Positions 24,475 through 33,764 of a DNA stretch of 64,000 nucleotides are shown piece by piece. This stretch comes from an uncultured Eubacterium sp. (GTDB lineage Bacteria > Bacillota > Clostridia > Lachnospirales > Lachnospiraceae): the NCBI GenBank assembly GCA_910584595.1, contig CAJUBQ010000016.1, positions 1 to 64,000 of the forward strand. The letters run 5' to 3'. Under the pieces are notes generated by a model that searched no databases, had not been told where the DNA came from, and saw only the letters and a program-made list of their open reading frames with translations. The translations under genes and the position numbers were made by a program. How positions within the stretch are numbered: position 1 is the stretch's first letter; each line of letters starts with the position of its first letter.

Positions 24475-25428
24475 GTGTTCGGAAAAAAACAGGAATTGAC
24501 GAGAGAATTAGAGGAAAAACTAAATATGACCCGGTATCAGCTGGAAGATGTGCAAATGCAGGTGAGCAATGTGCAGAATTATACACAACAGATGCTGCCG
24601 CATTTTGAATCTCAGATTACAGCTCAGGGAGAGATGGATAAGGAACTGACTAAAATCGTAAGCCAGTCATATGATACGTTGGAAGAAGCCGGGGAGAGTA
24701 TGAAAGCGCTGGAACAGCTTGCCATGGAGCTGACGAGTATGCGCGGACAGATGGAAGATGAAGAGCAGGACAAGAGGAAACTACAGGAAGTAGCAGGCAG
24801 GCAGATCGAGCAGATGGCAGTGATTGTGGAAGAAAATAAGAACAGTATCGAGCCGGTTACTGTGCTGCAGGAGACTAAAACAGCTTTGAAAAGCGATGCA
24901 GAAGCGATACATGCAGAAGTCGATCATATGATGGAATATGCAAAGCAGATGACGGTTTCTTCTTTAAATTGTGCGATTGAGGCAGGTCGTATGGGTGACA
25001 GCGGCAAGAGTTTTGTGGAAGCTGCAGAAGATGTGCGTATGCTGTCCAGCGCTTATGAGCGTGCTGCGGCAACTGTGAACAGACAATTAAATGATCTGGA
25101 AAAGCGGATTCGTCAGATCGATGAGCAGGTAGCGGCGCTGATGAAAGCCGGTAAGGATACTAATCTGTCTATTTCAAGGCTTTCCAAGAACATTACGCAG
25201 CAAGATGAGATTTGTACAAGAGCAGCAGAACGTCATTATTTGGAAAAGGCCGCAGCGATATCGGATTATATAAAAAAATTGTCACAAAGCAGTCAGCATA
25301 TTGATGCATTGCAGCGCCAAACGTTATCAGATATTGAACGGATCGGAGACAGCTTTATGAGTGAGCAGGAGGCGCGTAAGGAGCTGGAGCATATTGTAGA
25401 TCAATTGATTGAAAGTATGCGAGGCTGA
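24475..25428 (+). CDS. Soluble MCP-like coiled-coil signalling protein
   Basis: From GTG 24475 (RBS AGGGGGA) the protein has 317 residues, almost all helical. The tip region SSLNCAIEAGRMGDSGKSF (~162) followed by EAAEDVRMLS is a diverged form of the chemoreceptor hairpin that contacts CheA and CheW. There is no membrane helix, HAMP or recognisable sensor domain, and the hairpin consensus is poorer than in the true receptors at 45-48 kb, so it may bind something other than CheA. Earlier starts would overlap the terminator and promoter. Followed by a lipase-like gene. Confidence 0.7.
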   Translation: MFGKKQELTRELEEKLNMTRYQLEDVQMQVSNVQNYTQQMLPHFESQITAQGEMDKELTKIVSQSYDTLEEAGESMKALEQLAMELTSMRGQMEDEEQDKRKLQEVAGRQIEQMAVIVEENKNSIEPVTVLQETKTALKSDAEAIHAEVDHMMEYAKQMTVSSLNCAIEAGRMGDSGKSFVEAAEDVRMLSSAYERAAATVNRQLNDLEKRIRQIDEQVAALMKAGKDTNLSISRLSKNITQQDEICTRAAERHYLEKAAAISDYIKKLSQSSQHIDALQRQTLSDIERIGDSFMSEQEARKELEHIVDQLIESMRG

Positions 25429-25470
25429 AGGGCTGCTGATTTTTGCAGGAAAGGAAAGGTGCAAAGCCTG

Positions 25471-26457
25471 ATGGATAATGAAAAAACTATGAGTGAAGAG
25501 GAGACAAAAGAGCATGTCATGCAGGAAACGTTTCAATTTTTGTCAAAGGATGGAAAGACGAAAATACATGCTGTAAAATGGCTGCCCGCCAATCGCAACG
25601 TACGTGCGGTAATGCAGATATCGCATGGAATGGTGGAATATATTGAACGATATCATGAGTTTGCTGTTTATTTGGCTAAGCGGGGGTTTTTAGTTGTTGG
25701 TCACGATCATTTGGGACATGGGGCGTCTGTCAGCGAAGAATCGGAATGGGGATACTTTACGGAGAAAAAACCATCTGAGACAGTTGTTGCAGATATTTTT
25801 CAGGTGACTCGTATTATACGCAGCCAGTATCCGGATTGTCCATATTTTATTCTCGGACACAGCATGGGTTCCTTTCTGTTGCGCAGATATTTGACGCTGC
25901 ATAGCGAGGAGGTGACAGGCGCTATTATTTGCGGCACCGGAAGCCAGCCGGACATAGCGACTTGTTTTGGAATGTTTGTCTGTGGTTTGATTCGTACGTT
26001 TCGCGGCGGTCATTATCGCAGCGGTTTTCTTACCAATGCAGCTTTCGGCAAATCGTATGCACAATTTGATAAAACCGGAGCAGAACCGGCAAGAAGCTGG
26101 CTTTCGAAAAACGAAGAAAGCGTAAGGGCATATTATAACGATCCACGCTGTACGTTTATTTTTACGGTAAATGGCTATTATGGACTGTTTTCTACCGTAC
26201 GGTATGCGAATCAGATGAAATATATACGCAGAATCCGAAAAAATCTCCCGGTATTTTTTATAGCGGGGAAAGAAGACCCGGTAGGAAATTTTGGAGAAGG
26301 CGTTAAAAAGGCATATGCCCAGTATCGTCAGGCGGGAATCCGTGATGTAAAAATGAAGCTGTACGAAAACGATCGTCATGAGATTCTGCAGGAAACAGAT
26401 AGAGAACAGGTATTTGAAGATATTTATCAGTGGTGTAAAAAGCGGATGCAGAAATAG
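25471..26457 (+). CDS. Alpha/beta hydrolase of the monoacylglycerol-lipase (Hydrolase_4) type
   Basis: A cytoplasmic hydrolase of about 328 residues with VMQISHGMVEYIERY near the start, the nucleophile elbow LGHSMGSF (~129), the Asp of IAGKEDPVGNFG and the His of ENDRHEIL, completing the triad. This is the serine aminopeptidase S33/monoglyceride-lipase subgroup; likely substrates are lysophospholipids or monoacylglycerols. ATG 25471 is chosen; GTG 25459 and ATG 25489 are alternatives. It ends before a DUF1002 protein gene, with 13 bases between. Confidence 0.85.
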   Translation: MDNEKTMSEEETKEHVMQETFQFLSKDGKTKIHAVKWLPANRNVRAVMQISHGMVEYIERYHEFAVYLAKRGFLVVGHDHLGHGASVSEESEWGYFTEKKPSETVVADIFQVTRIIRSQYPDCPYFILGHSMGSFLLRRYLTLHSEEVTGAIICGTGSQPDIATCFGMFVCGLIRTFRGGHYRSGFLTNAAFGKSYAQFDKTGAEPARSWLSKNEESVRAYYNDPRCTFIFTVNGYYGLFSTVRYANQMKYIRRIRKNLPVFFIAGKEDPVGNFGEGVKKAYAQYRQAGIRDVKMKLYENDRHEILQETDREQVFEDIYQWCKKRMQK

Positions 26458-26470
26458 GAAATGGAAAGGA

Positions 26471-27766
26471 ATGGCTGGAATGGCTGGAAAAAATGAAAAA
26501 TGGAAAAAATATCTGGCTTTGCTGCTTGCGGGTATGGTCAGTCTGGCGGCAGGCAGCGATGTCCGGGCAGCTGCGATGCATGAGGCGGATGGCTGCGTAT
26601 TGTTTGGCAGCGCCGATATACAGATCAATACATCTGTAAATGAGACTGATTCTACGGAAACCGGACAAAATGTACAAATGCAGGATACAGACGAAAATAC
26701 ACAGTCAGATGAAGCAAACGGAGACGTGCAGCCGGACGGTGCGAGTCAAAAGGAACAGCCGGATGATGCAGATCAGGGATCTCAGGCGACAGGTACAGAG
26801 CAAGGCATACAGCCGGATGAAAGCGGACAAAATGCAGCGGGAGCAGAAGACACAAATAAGGAACGCCCGCAGGTTAATGCCAATATCAGTGAGAATGATA
26901 CGAAAGTAAGCGCCGATATTACGATCGAGGATGAGCAGGATGACCATGTTGTCATTACAAAAAAAGATAAACCGTATCTTGCGCTTGGTGCGAATTTGAA
27001 TCAGGAGCAGAAAAATACGGTTTTAAATTTGATGGGTATCGATCCGGGCAATTTGGATCAGTATCAGGTTGTGACTGTGACGAATGAAGAAGAGCACCAG
27101 TATTTGGATGCTTATCTAGATGCTTCTGTTATTGGAACAAGGGCGTTATCTTCGGTCGTGATTGTAAAGCGTGAGAAAGGTGACGGTATCCATATATCTA
27201 CGAAAAATATTTCCTACTGTACGATCGGGATGTACAAAAATGCGTTGGCGACAGCCGGGTTGGAAGACGCAGATGTTATGATAGCAGGACCTTTTCCGCT
27301 ATCCGGAACAGCTGCTTTGATCGGTGCAATGAAAGCATATGCCGATATGGAAGAGGAAGCCATTGATACGGAAAGTCTGGACGCGGCCATGAATGAGATC
27401 GTAGTAACCGGTGAATTAAACGAAAGCCTTGGAGAGGATGTGCAGACAGAAGAATTTATTGCGTATGTAAAGCAGAAAGTGGTAGAAGGAGGTCTGCAAA
27501 GTAAAGAAAAAATCCAGGAGGTAATATCAGAAGCATGTGATAAATTTGAAATTTCATTGAGTGACAGCGAAAAAGAACGTATCACTGCGCTGATGGAAAA
27601 GATTGGTTCTTTGGATATCAATATTGACAGCCTGCTGGAACAGGCAGGATCTATTTATGATTCTATAAAGGAAATGGAGAGCAGCAGCGGTTTTTTGAGT
27701 AAAATTGCAGCATTTTTCAAACAATTGCTGGATGCCATCATTCAATTTTTTAAAAATCTTTTTTAG
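26471..27766 (+). CDS. Secreted DUF1002 protein with low-complexity linker
   Basis: The protein (~431 residues) has a signal peptide (~1-33: KKYLALLLAGMVSLAAGSDV), a Gln/Asp/Gly-rich linker (~50-130), and a DUF1002 domain (YLALGANLNQEQKNTVLNLM onward). The C-terminus ends in an amphipathic helix rich in Phe (IAAFFKQLLDAIIQFFKNLF), which may associate with membrane. DUF1002 proteins are exported and of unknown function in clostridia. The start at ATG 26471 puts the RBS AGGAAA at a normal distance. Probably in one operon with the lipase-like gene. Confidence 0.75.
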   Translation: MAGMAGKNEKWKKYLALLLAGMVSLAAGSDVRAAAMHEADGCVLFGSADIQINTSVNETDSTETGQNVQMQDTDENTQSDEANGDVQPDGASQKEQPDDADQGSQATGTEQGIQPDESGQNAAGAEDTNKERPQVNANISENDTKVSADITIEDEQDDHVVITKKDKPYLALGANLNQEQKNTVLNLMGIDPGNLDQYQVVTVTNEEEHQYLDAYLDASVIGTRALSSVVIVKREKGDGIHISTKNISYCTIGMYKNALATAGLEDADVMIAGPFPLSGTAALIGAMKAYADMEEEAIDTESLDAAMNEIVVTGELNESLGEDVQTEEFIAYVKQKVVEGGLQSKEKIQEVISEACDKFEISLSDSEKERITALMEKIGSLDINIDSLLEQAGSIYDSIKEMESSSGFLSKIAAFFKQLLDAIIQFFKNLF

Positions 27767-27785
27767 TTTCACATAAAAATCTAAT

Positions 27786-27841
27786 AAACTTACCCCACTT
27801 GCAGCATTTCGTCTGACGCTGTAAATGGAGTAAGTTTTTTG
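27786..27841. terminator. Bidirectional terminator between convergent genes
   Basis: An imperfect stem (AAACTTACCCCA.. with ..TGGAGTAAGTTT) ends in TTTTTTG on the plus strand and lies between the DUF1002 gene and the convergent membrane protein gene. Confidence 0.65.
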
Positions 27842-27844
27842 TAT

Positions 27845-28831
27845 TTATTGGCGCTTCTTTTTATGCAAACCGATAGGTATCTGATGTTTGGACGACTGCA
27901 ATGCATGTATCATACGGTCAATATCAGATTCCTTCATATTTTTGCATTGAATATGGACGTGCCGTTTTGCTGTAATCAGCAATGTATGAGAGATATACGA
28001 AGGATGCCAAAAAAACCTGTGCAGGGTAGAACGTTTATAAGCCTCAATGATTTCCTGAACAGGCATAATTACAATCTGGTTTTCAGAAAGTAAGAGAAAA
28101 AAATCAGTGGTAAGAAACATTTTTTCCTCTGATGATACTTGCTTTTGAGTGAAACAGGAGGCAAGTTCCTCTTCAGCCTGCATGAGCAGTTTTTCAGGGC
28201 TGCCATATAATCGGAGTTTTTGACAGGCCGGTGCAAAGATCGGAAACAGAATGCAAATGGCAGACATAAAAATATTAGCCAACGCATATGCTCCGCTTGC
28301 AAAATAAAATCCAAGCAGCAATAAAGAAAGAAATTTATGAAAACCCGGTTCACTTAGCAGATAATCCGGCGCACGACTGCGAATTCCTGAGTCTGTCCAG
28401 TTTAAATCTTCGGCAAGCATATGTGTGAGTGTGTTATATTCTTCAAAATGGCGAATGACGTGAACACGCACTTGCAGACGTTCAATGTCCGGGGAGCCTT
28501 TTTTACAGGTGGCAGGCGCTAACAGAACGAAAATACACTGGCCGTCCTGAAACGTATAGTAATAATAGCCGTTTGTATAGCCCAGAATCTTTTGTATGTA
28601 TCCGGTAAAATGCAGATTTGTAAGAGTAGTCTGAATATAACGGGAACGATTGTTGCGCAGTTCGCGAAAGGGGACCTCAGACGATAGCTGGTGAGGAAAA
28701 ACTAATTGTGATATTGGAGCTGCAAACCATACAATTGTCAGAAACAGCAGATAAAAGGCAGGCAGAAACAGCCGCTTTTGATAAAAGCGACGGATGGAAT
28801 TTGTAATGACAGCTGTTTGGATCGTTTTCAA
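27845..28831 (-). CDS. Membrane protein of unknown function with PH-like C-terminus
   Basis: I choose TTG 28831-28829 because GGAGGAGG ends six bases before it; the ATG at 28855 would place that RBS inside the gene. The 328-residue protein has a membrane helix near the N-terminus (FLPAFYLLFLTIVWFAAP), an extracytoplasmic beta-rich part (~45-150, RSRYIQTTLTNLHFTGYI), two further helices (~165-205) and a cytoplasmic, PH-like tail (EKMFLTTDFFLLLSENQIVI). It resembles uncharacterised Lachnospiraceae membrane proteins. Monocistronic and convergent with the DUF1002 gene. Confidence 0.65.
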   Translation of the reverse strand: MKTIQTAVITNSIRRFYQKRLFLPAFYLLFLTIVWFAAPISQLVFPHQLSSEVPFRELRNNRSRYIQTTLTNLHFTGYIQKILGYTNGYYYYTFQDGQCIFVLLAPATCKKGSPDIERLQVRVHVIRHFEEYNTLTHMLAEDLNWTDSGIRSRAPDYLLSEPGFHKFLSLLLLGFYFASGAYALANIFMSAICILFPIFAPACQKLRLYGSPEKLLMQAEEELASCFTQKQVSSEEKMFLTTDFFLLLSENQIVIMPVQEIIEAYKRSTLHRFFWHPSYISHTLLITAKRHVHIQCKNMKESDIDRMIHALQSSKHQIPIGLHKKKRQ

Positions 28832-28954
28832 TAGTGGCCTCCTCCTGCTTTGCATAATAATGTCCTTTAAAATATAGTATAAAAGCGTCTGAGAAAATAA
28901 TCAAGACTGGAATTTTATTTTGGTGTGTTTTGACTTTCGTGAGCTGTAAAAGAC

Positions 28955-28982
28955 TTGAATTCATTGAAAAAAATGATATAAT
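28955..28982 (+). promoter_or_regulatory. Promoter of the tetrapyrrole operon
   Basis: TTGAAT (28955-28960), 16 bases, TATAAT (28977-28982), about 85 bases before cobA-hemD. I see no cobalamin or other riboswitch in the leader. Confidence 0.65.
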
Positions 28983-29064
28983 TTGAATTGCAAATGACTG
29001 TAAAAATTCATGTTTCATCGCTTTTGCAAACAGGACTACATTTTGGAAAGGATTTGAAATTCGC

Positions 29065-30663
29065 ATGATGAATGATTCAAATAAAAAGCCGGACCAGGTT
29101 GAAAAAACTGGAAAAGTGTATTTTGTCGGTGCAGGCCCGGCGGATCCGGGGCTTTTGACGATCAAAGGCTTGTGTGTGCTTAAACGGGCGCAGACGGTTA
29201 TCTATGATGCGCTGATCGGGCCGGGGATCTATTCTATGATTCCGCAGACAGCGGAAAAAATACCGGTAGGGAAACGTGCCGGCAGGCATTCGGCAAAGCA
29301 GGAGGAGATCAATCAGCTCATTTTAGAGCAGGCGCAAATGGGCAGGCTGGTGGTACGATTAAAAGGTGGGGATCCGTTTTTATTCGGCAGAGGCGGGGAA
29401 GAGCTGGAACTGCTCATAAAACATCAGATTCCTTATGAGATTGTGCCGGGTGTTACATCTGCGCTGGCTGTCCCTGCGTATGCAGGAATTCCGGTTACAT
29501 ACCGGGGGGTGTCCTCCGGAGTGCATATTTTAACAGGACATAAAAAGCAGGATGAGCCGTTGGATATTGATTTTCAGGCGTTGCTGCGTGCAGGAGGCAC
29601 GTATGTATTTTTAATGGGGATGTCTGCGCTGCATGAGATTGTTTCAGGCTTTTTACAGGCAGGAATGTCCCCTGATACACCGGCTGCGGTTATTGAGCAG
29701 GGTACCGGCGCAAGGCACAGAAGCGTTATTTCGGATTTAGCGCAGCTGGAGGAGGAAGTATGCCAAAGGAATCTGAAAGCTCCTGCCGTTATTGTGATTG
29801 GGAAAACAGCAGCTTGCGGGAGACGATATGCCTGGCGCGAAAAACTGCCTCTGTCCGGGAGCCGAATTGTTGTCACAAGGCCAAGGACGCGCAGTAAAGC
29901 ATTCGCACAGACGTTACAGCAGCTTGGCGCCGAAGTCATGGAAATGCCTTCGATTGATACGCAGATCAGGAATTGCGAGGAGCAGCTTGGAGAAATATTG
30001 TCTGAGATTTCGAAGTATGAATATATGGTTTTTACTTCTCCTGCGGGTGTAGATTATTTTTTTGAACTGTTAGACCGGATGGAGATGGATGTCCGCTGCA
30101 TTGGCGCGGTGAAACTGGCTGTTATCGGCAATGCAACGAAAGAAGCGTTGCAAAAGCGCGGCTTGCGCCCGAAACTGATGCCAAAACGGTATAACAGCGC
30201 AGCGCTTGGGAAGTTAATTCATGAGTCGGCAGCCGAAGGCAGCCGGGCGCTGCTGCTTCGTTCGGCTATGGGAAATCCGGAACTGGTTAACATCATACAG
30301 GGTGATAAGCAGATTAAAGTGACAGATCTTGCGATTTATGACACGATTTATACAAAACCGTGTAAAGTGCAAAAACAGCCGGATATGGAGTATGAGGATA
30401 ACGTCTGTATGAAACAGATGATAGATCAGGGTATGATAGATATGGTGATGTTTACAAGCTCCTCTGCCGTACGTGGGTTCGTACAGCTGACAGAAGGAGC
30501 GGATTATACAAAGATGTGCGCAGTCTGTATTGGGCAGATGACAGCGGATCAGGCATTGGCTTATGGTATGCGCGTGCATATAGCGGAAACAGAAACGGTA
30601 GAAAGTATGGCAGAGAAGGCCGTACAGCTGAGTGAAAAAAGGAGGCAAACAGGATGGAATTGA
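29065..30663 (+). CDS. cobA-hemD: Uroporphyrinogen-III C-methyltransferase / uroporphyrinogen-III synthase fusion
   Basis: Residues ~14-255 are CobA (SUMT): VYFVGAGPADPGLLTIKG, VRLKGGDPFLFGRGGEE and VPGVTSALAVPAYAGIPVT are the SAM-methyltransferase signatures. Residues ~265-525 are HemD, with IVVTRPRTRSKAFAQTL and the VMFTSSSAVRGF motif. The fusion closes hydroxymethylbilane to uroporphyrinogen III and methylates it to precorrin-2, so flux goes to cobalamin or siroheme. The fusion is common in clostridia. It overlaps hemB by ten bases. hemA and hemC are not in the window. The start uses the first of two ATG codons. Confidence 0.95.
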   Translation: MMNDSNKKPDQVEKTGKVYFVGAGPADPGLLTIKGLCVLKRAQTVIYDALIGPGIYSMIPQTAEKIPVGKRAGRHSAKQEEINQLILEQAQMGRLVVRLKGGDPFLFGRGGEELELLIKHQIPYEIVPGVTSALAVPAYAGIPVTYRGVSSGVHILTGHKKQDEPLDIDFQALLRAGGTYVFLMGMSALHEIVSGFLQAGMSPDTPAAVIEQGTGARHRSVISDLAQLEEEVCQRNLKAPAVIVIGKTAACGRRYAWREKLPLSGSRIVVTRPRTRSKAFAQTLQQLGAEVMEMPSIDTQIRNCEEQLGEILSEISKYEYMVFTSPAGVDYFFELLDRMEMDVRCIGAVKLAVIGNATKEALQKRGLRPKLMPKRYNSAALGKLIHESAAEGSRALLLRSAMGNPELVNIIQGDKQIKVTDLAIYDTIYTKPCKVQKQPDMEYEDNVCMKQMIDQGMIDMVMFTSSSAVRGFVQLTEGADYTKMCAVCIGQMTADQALAYGMRVHIAETETVESMAEKAVQLSEKRRQTGWN

Positions 30664-31637
30664 TGAAAAGGCCGAGACGTTTGCGAATGCATCCGTTACT
30701 TCGTAAGATGGTGCGCGAGACACGCATGGATGTGTCTTCTTTGGTTTATCCAATTTTTATCATCGAGGGTATAAATAAAAAAGAAGAAATTCCATCTATG
30801 CCGGGCCAGTATCGTTGGAGCATAGACCGTATGGGTGAAAAGCTGTCGCAGCTATTGGATGCAGGCGTATCTTCTGTTATGTTTTTTGGCATTCCAAAGC
30901 ATAAAGATAATACCGGAAGCGGCGCCTATGCTGAAGATGGGATTATCCAGCGTGCCCTGCAAAAGGCAAAGAGGGATTTTCCACAGCTGTATTGTATCAC
31001 GGATTTGTGCATGTGCGAATACACATCGCATGGGCATTGCGGCATTTTGTGTGGGGAAGAAGTAGATAACGACCGGACGCTGGAATATCTGGCGCGCATA
31101 GCAGTATCACAGGCGCAGGCCGGAGCTGACCTGATTGCACCGTCAGATATGATGGATGGCAGGGTGGCAGCGATCCGAAGGGCTTTGGATAAAAACAGAT
31201 TTGAAAATCTGCCGATTATGGCATATTCGGTAAAGTATGCATCTTCTTTTTATGGACCGTTTCGTGATGCGGCAGATTCGGCGCCTGCATTTGGCGACCG
31301 CAGAGCTTATCAGATGGATTACCATAATCGCAGAGAAGCGCTGAAAGAAGCTGCTTTGGATGTGGAAGAAGGCGCGGATATTGTAATGGTTAAGCCGGCG
31401 ATGGCTTATGCGGATTTGATTCGAGAAATACGTGATGCGGCAGAGGTTCCGGTGGCTGCCTACAGTGTCAGCGGCGAATATGCAATGATAAAGGCCGCGG
31501 CAGCTGCCGGCTTTATGCAGGAAGAAGCGATTGTTATAGAGACAGCGGTTTGCGCTTATCGGGCAGGCGCGGATATTTATATCAGCTATTTTGCAAAAGA
31601 GCTTGCGGAATACAAAAAAGAAGGGAGATTTGGTTAA
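30654..31637 (+). CDS. hemB: Delta-aminolevulinic acid dehydratase (porphobilinogen synthase)
   Basis: The 327-residue enzyme joins two 5-aminolevulinate molecules into porphobilinogen. The zinc-type metal site DLCMCEYTSHGHC (~121), the Schiff-base lysines in MAYSVKYASSFYGPF (~194) and in IVMVKPAMAYAD (~246) are all present. It is cytoplasmic and homo-octameric in relatives. Start ATG 30654 lies within the end of cobA-hemD, so translation is coupled; hemL follows two bases after the stop. Confidence 0.97.
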   Translation: MELMKRPRRLRMHPLLRKMVRETRMDVSSLVYPIFIIEGINKKEEIPSMPGQYRWSIDRMGEKLSQLLDAGVSSVMFFGIPKHKDNTGSGAYAEDGIIQRALQKAKRDFPQLYCITDLCMCEYTSHGHCGILCGEEVDNDRTLEYLARIAVSQAQAGADLIAPSDMMDGRVAAIRRALDKNRFENLPIMAYSVKYASSFYGPFRDAADSAPAFGDRRAYQMDYHNRREALKEAALDVEEGADIVMVKPAMAYADLIREIRDAAEVPVAAYSVSGEYAMIKAAAAAGFMQEEAIVIETAVCAYRAGADIYISYFAKELAEYKKEGRFG

Positions 31638-31639
31638 GG

Positions 31640-32923
31640 ATGACAGAACGTTCCAGACAATTATATCAAAAAGCAAAACAATATCTTCCGGGCGGTGTGA
31701 ATTCTCCGGTGCGTGCGTTTGCTTCGATAGGGGATACGCCGCGATTTATTGTAAGAGCAGACGGGCCATATCTGTGGGATGAGGACGGATGCCGTTATAT
31801 CGATTATGTGGGCTCCTGGGGGCCGATGCTGTTAGGGCACAATCAGCCGGATATTTACAAAAGTGTGGTAGAAGCATGTGGACGGGGGCTTAGCTATGGC
31901 GCAGCGACAAAAATAGAAACAGATATGGCGGAACTGATCTGTGAAATGGCGCCTTCTGTTGAAATGGTGCGTATGGTCAATTCAGGAACCGAGGCTGTTA
32001 TGAGTGCGGTACGTGCTGCAAGAGGATATACGCACAGAGATAAAATTATAAAATTTGAAGGCTGTTATCATGGTCACTCTGACGCTATGCTGGTAAAGGC
32101 CGGTTCCGGGGCGCTGACACAGGGGGTTCCGGACAGTGACGGCGTGCCAAAAGGATGTACGCAAGATACGCTTTTGGCCCAATACAATCATTTAGATAGT
32201 GTAAAAGCACATTTTATGCGTGAAGGGGAGCAGATAGCGGCAGTTATTGTAGAACCGGTTGCGGCAAATATGGGTGTGGTGCTTCCACAGCCCGGATTTT
32301 TGGAAGGGCTGCGCAGGCTTTGCAACGAATATGGAGCCCTTTTGATTTTTGACGAAGTAATTACCGGATTTCGTTTAAGTGCAGGCGGCGCGCAACGTGT
32401 GTTTGGCGTAACGCCGGATCTGACGATTTTTGGCAAGATTATCGGCGCTGGAATGCCGGTTGGCGCTTATGGAGGAAAACGATGCGTGATGGAAGTGGTA
32501 GCGCCTTTGGGAAACGTCTATCAGGCCGGAACATTAAGCGGCAACCCCATTGCAATGGCGGCAGGTTATACGATGCTGCAGCTGTTAAAGGACAGTCCGC
32601 AGATATACGACCGGCTGCAGGAAGCCGCGGACAGCTTTTTTGAACAGCTTGGCCATATCATACAAAAGGCAGGGCTGCCGTATCAGGTCAGCCATATTGG
32701 TTCTTTAGGATGTCTGTTTTTTACAGACCAGGCAGTGACAGATTACGAAAGTGCGAAAACATCAGATACAAATGCGTATGCAGCATATTGCCGCTATCTG
32801 CTTGCACATGGAATTTATCTGGCTCCAGCCCAGTTTGAAGCGATGTTTTTATCCGCTGCGCATACAAAAGAGCTGTTAACAGAAACGCTGCAGATCATAG
32901 AAACATATTTTGCTGCCATATAA
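31640..32923 (+). CDS. hemL: Glutamate-1-semialdehyde 2,1-aminomutase
   Basis: A 427-residue PLP enzyme that makes 5-aminolevulinate from glutamate-1-semialdehyde in the C5 pathway. Diagnostic segments are PGGVNSPVRAF near the start, MVNSGTEAVMSAVRAARGYT, and the PLP lysine in TIFGKIIGAGMPVGAYGG (~265). ATG 31640 is chosen from the family N-terminus and position two bases after hemB; an upstream in-frame extension would overlap hemB. It completes the operon cobA-hemD/hemB/hemL. Confidence 0.96.
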   Translation: MTERSRQLYQKAKQYLPGGVNSPVRAFASIGDTPRFIVRADGPYLWDEDGCRYIDYVGSWGPMLLGHNQPDIYKSVVEACGRGLSYGAATKIETDMAELICEMAPSVEMVRMVNSGTEAVMSAVRAARGYTHRDKIIKFEGCYHGHSDAMLVKAGSGALTQGVPDSDGVPKGCTQDTLLAQYNHLDSVKAHFMREGEQIAAVIVEPVAANMGVVLPQPGFLEGLRRLCNEYGALLIFDEVITGFRLSAGGAQRVFGVTPDLTIFGKIIGAGMPVGAYGGKRCVMEVVAPLGNVYQAGTLSGNPIAMAAGYTMLQLLKDSPQIYDRLQEAADSFFEQLGHIIQKAGLPYQVSHIGSLGCLFFTDQAVTDYESAKTSDTNAYAAYCRYLLAHGIYLAPAQFEAMFLSAAHTKELLTETLQIIETYFAAI

Positions 32924-32942
32924 GGTTAAAAATAATTTTGCA

Positions 32943-32971
32943 TTGCATAATTCGACAAAGTTGTTTATAGT
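32943..32971 (+). promoter_or_regulatory. Promoter of the amidase gene
   Basis: TTGCAT (32943-32948), a 17-base spacer and TATAGT (32966-32971), 46 bases before ATG 33018. Confidence 0.6.
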
Positions 32972-33017
32972 AAATAATATAAAAAGCAAACTCACGCAAA
33001 AGAAATGGACAGCCCGG

Positions 33018-33731
33018 ATGAATAAAAATACAAGTACAAATGCGAAGAAAAAGAAAAACAAAAACCGTCAGCAGTCCGCATTAAAAATGACGGTGATTTT
33101 CTCCGGAATGCTTGCTGTTGTTTTGTTTGCAGTCATTTTGAACCGACTGTGCCAAAACAGATACAATGCCGGAAAAAATCAAAGGAACGGACAGGTCTTA
33201 CAGGGTCAGGAAGGCAGGATTCCAAGACCGAAACTGGATGTGGAGCTTTTGACGGTCAATGAGTATTCCAGGCCGGCGGCTGCTTTGAAAAAAGTGAAGG
33301 GGGTTGTGATACATTATACTGCAAATCCCAGCACAGATGCGCTTGCAAATCGTAATTATTTTGAAGGATTGAAAGATTCGCATGTGACAAAGGCGAGCAG
33401 CCATTTTGTGATCGGCCTGGATGGAGCGATTGTACAGTGTATACCAAGCACTGAGATTGCATATGCTTCCAATGAGCGCAATAAGGATACCATTTCCATT
33501 GAATGTTGTATCGAAGACGATACAGGGAAGTTTAATCAGGCGACATATGATGCTGCGGTTCATCTGACGGCATGGCTGGTGGAACATTTTCAATTGGAGA
33601 CAAAAGATGTGATTCGCCATTTCGATGTTACCGGTAAGGCGTGTCCAAAGTATTTTGTAGATTTTCCATCGGCGTGGGAGCAGTTTCTTGCAGATGTGCA
33701 GGAATATTTAGAGATCTATGGAGTATTTTAG
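33018..33731 (+). CDS. N-acetylmuramoyl-L-alanine amidase, membrane-anchored (Amidase_2)
   Basis: The 237-residue protein has a Lys-rich N-terminus, one membrane helix (~24-43) and an extracytoplasmic Amidase_2 domain. Zinc ligands are the His of VVIHYTANP (~99), the His of RHFDVTGKACP (~200) and its Cys (~208). It cuts the muramic acid-alanine bond of peptidoglycan. No cell-wall-binding repeats are present, so it is likely a cell-wall remodelling or recycling enzyme. The RBS is poor; ATG 33018 is chosen as the first codon of a natural signal-anchor. Confidence 0.88.
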   Translation: MNKNTSTNAKKKKNKNRQQSALKMTVIFSGMLAVVLFAVILNRLCQNRYNAGKNQRNGQVLQGQEGRIPRPKLDVELLTVNEYSRPAAALKKVKGVVIHYTANPSTDALANRNYFEGLKDSHVTKASSHFVIGLDGAIVQCIPSTEIAYASNERNKDTISIECCIEDDTGKFNQATYDAAVHLTAWLVEHFQLETKDVIRHFDVTGKACPKYFVDFPSAWEQFLADVQEYLEIYGVF

Positions 33732-33764
33732 CAAAATATTTTAGCAAAATAATAGGAGAGACAT

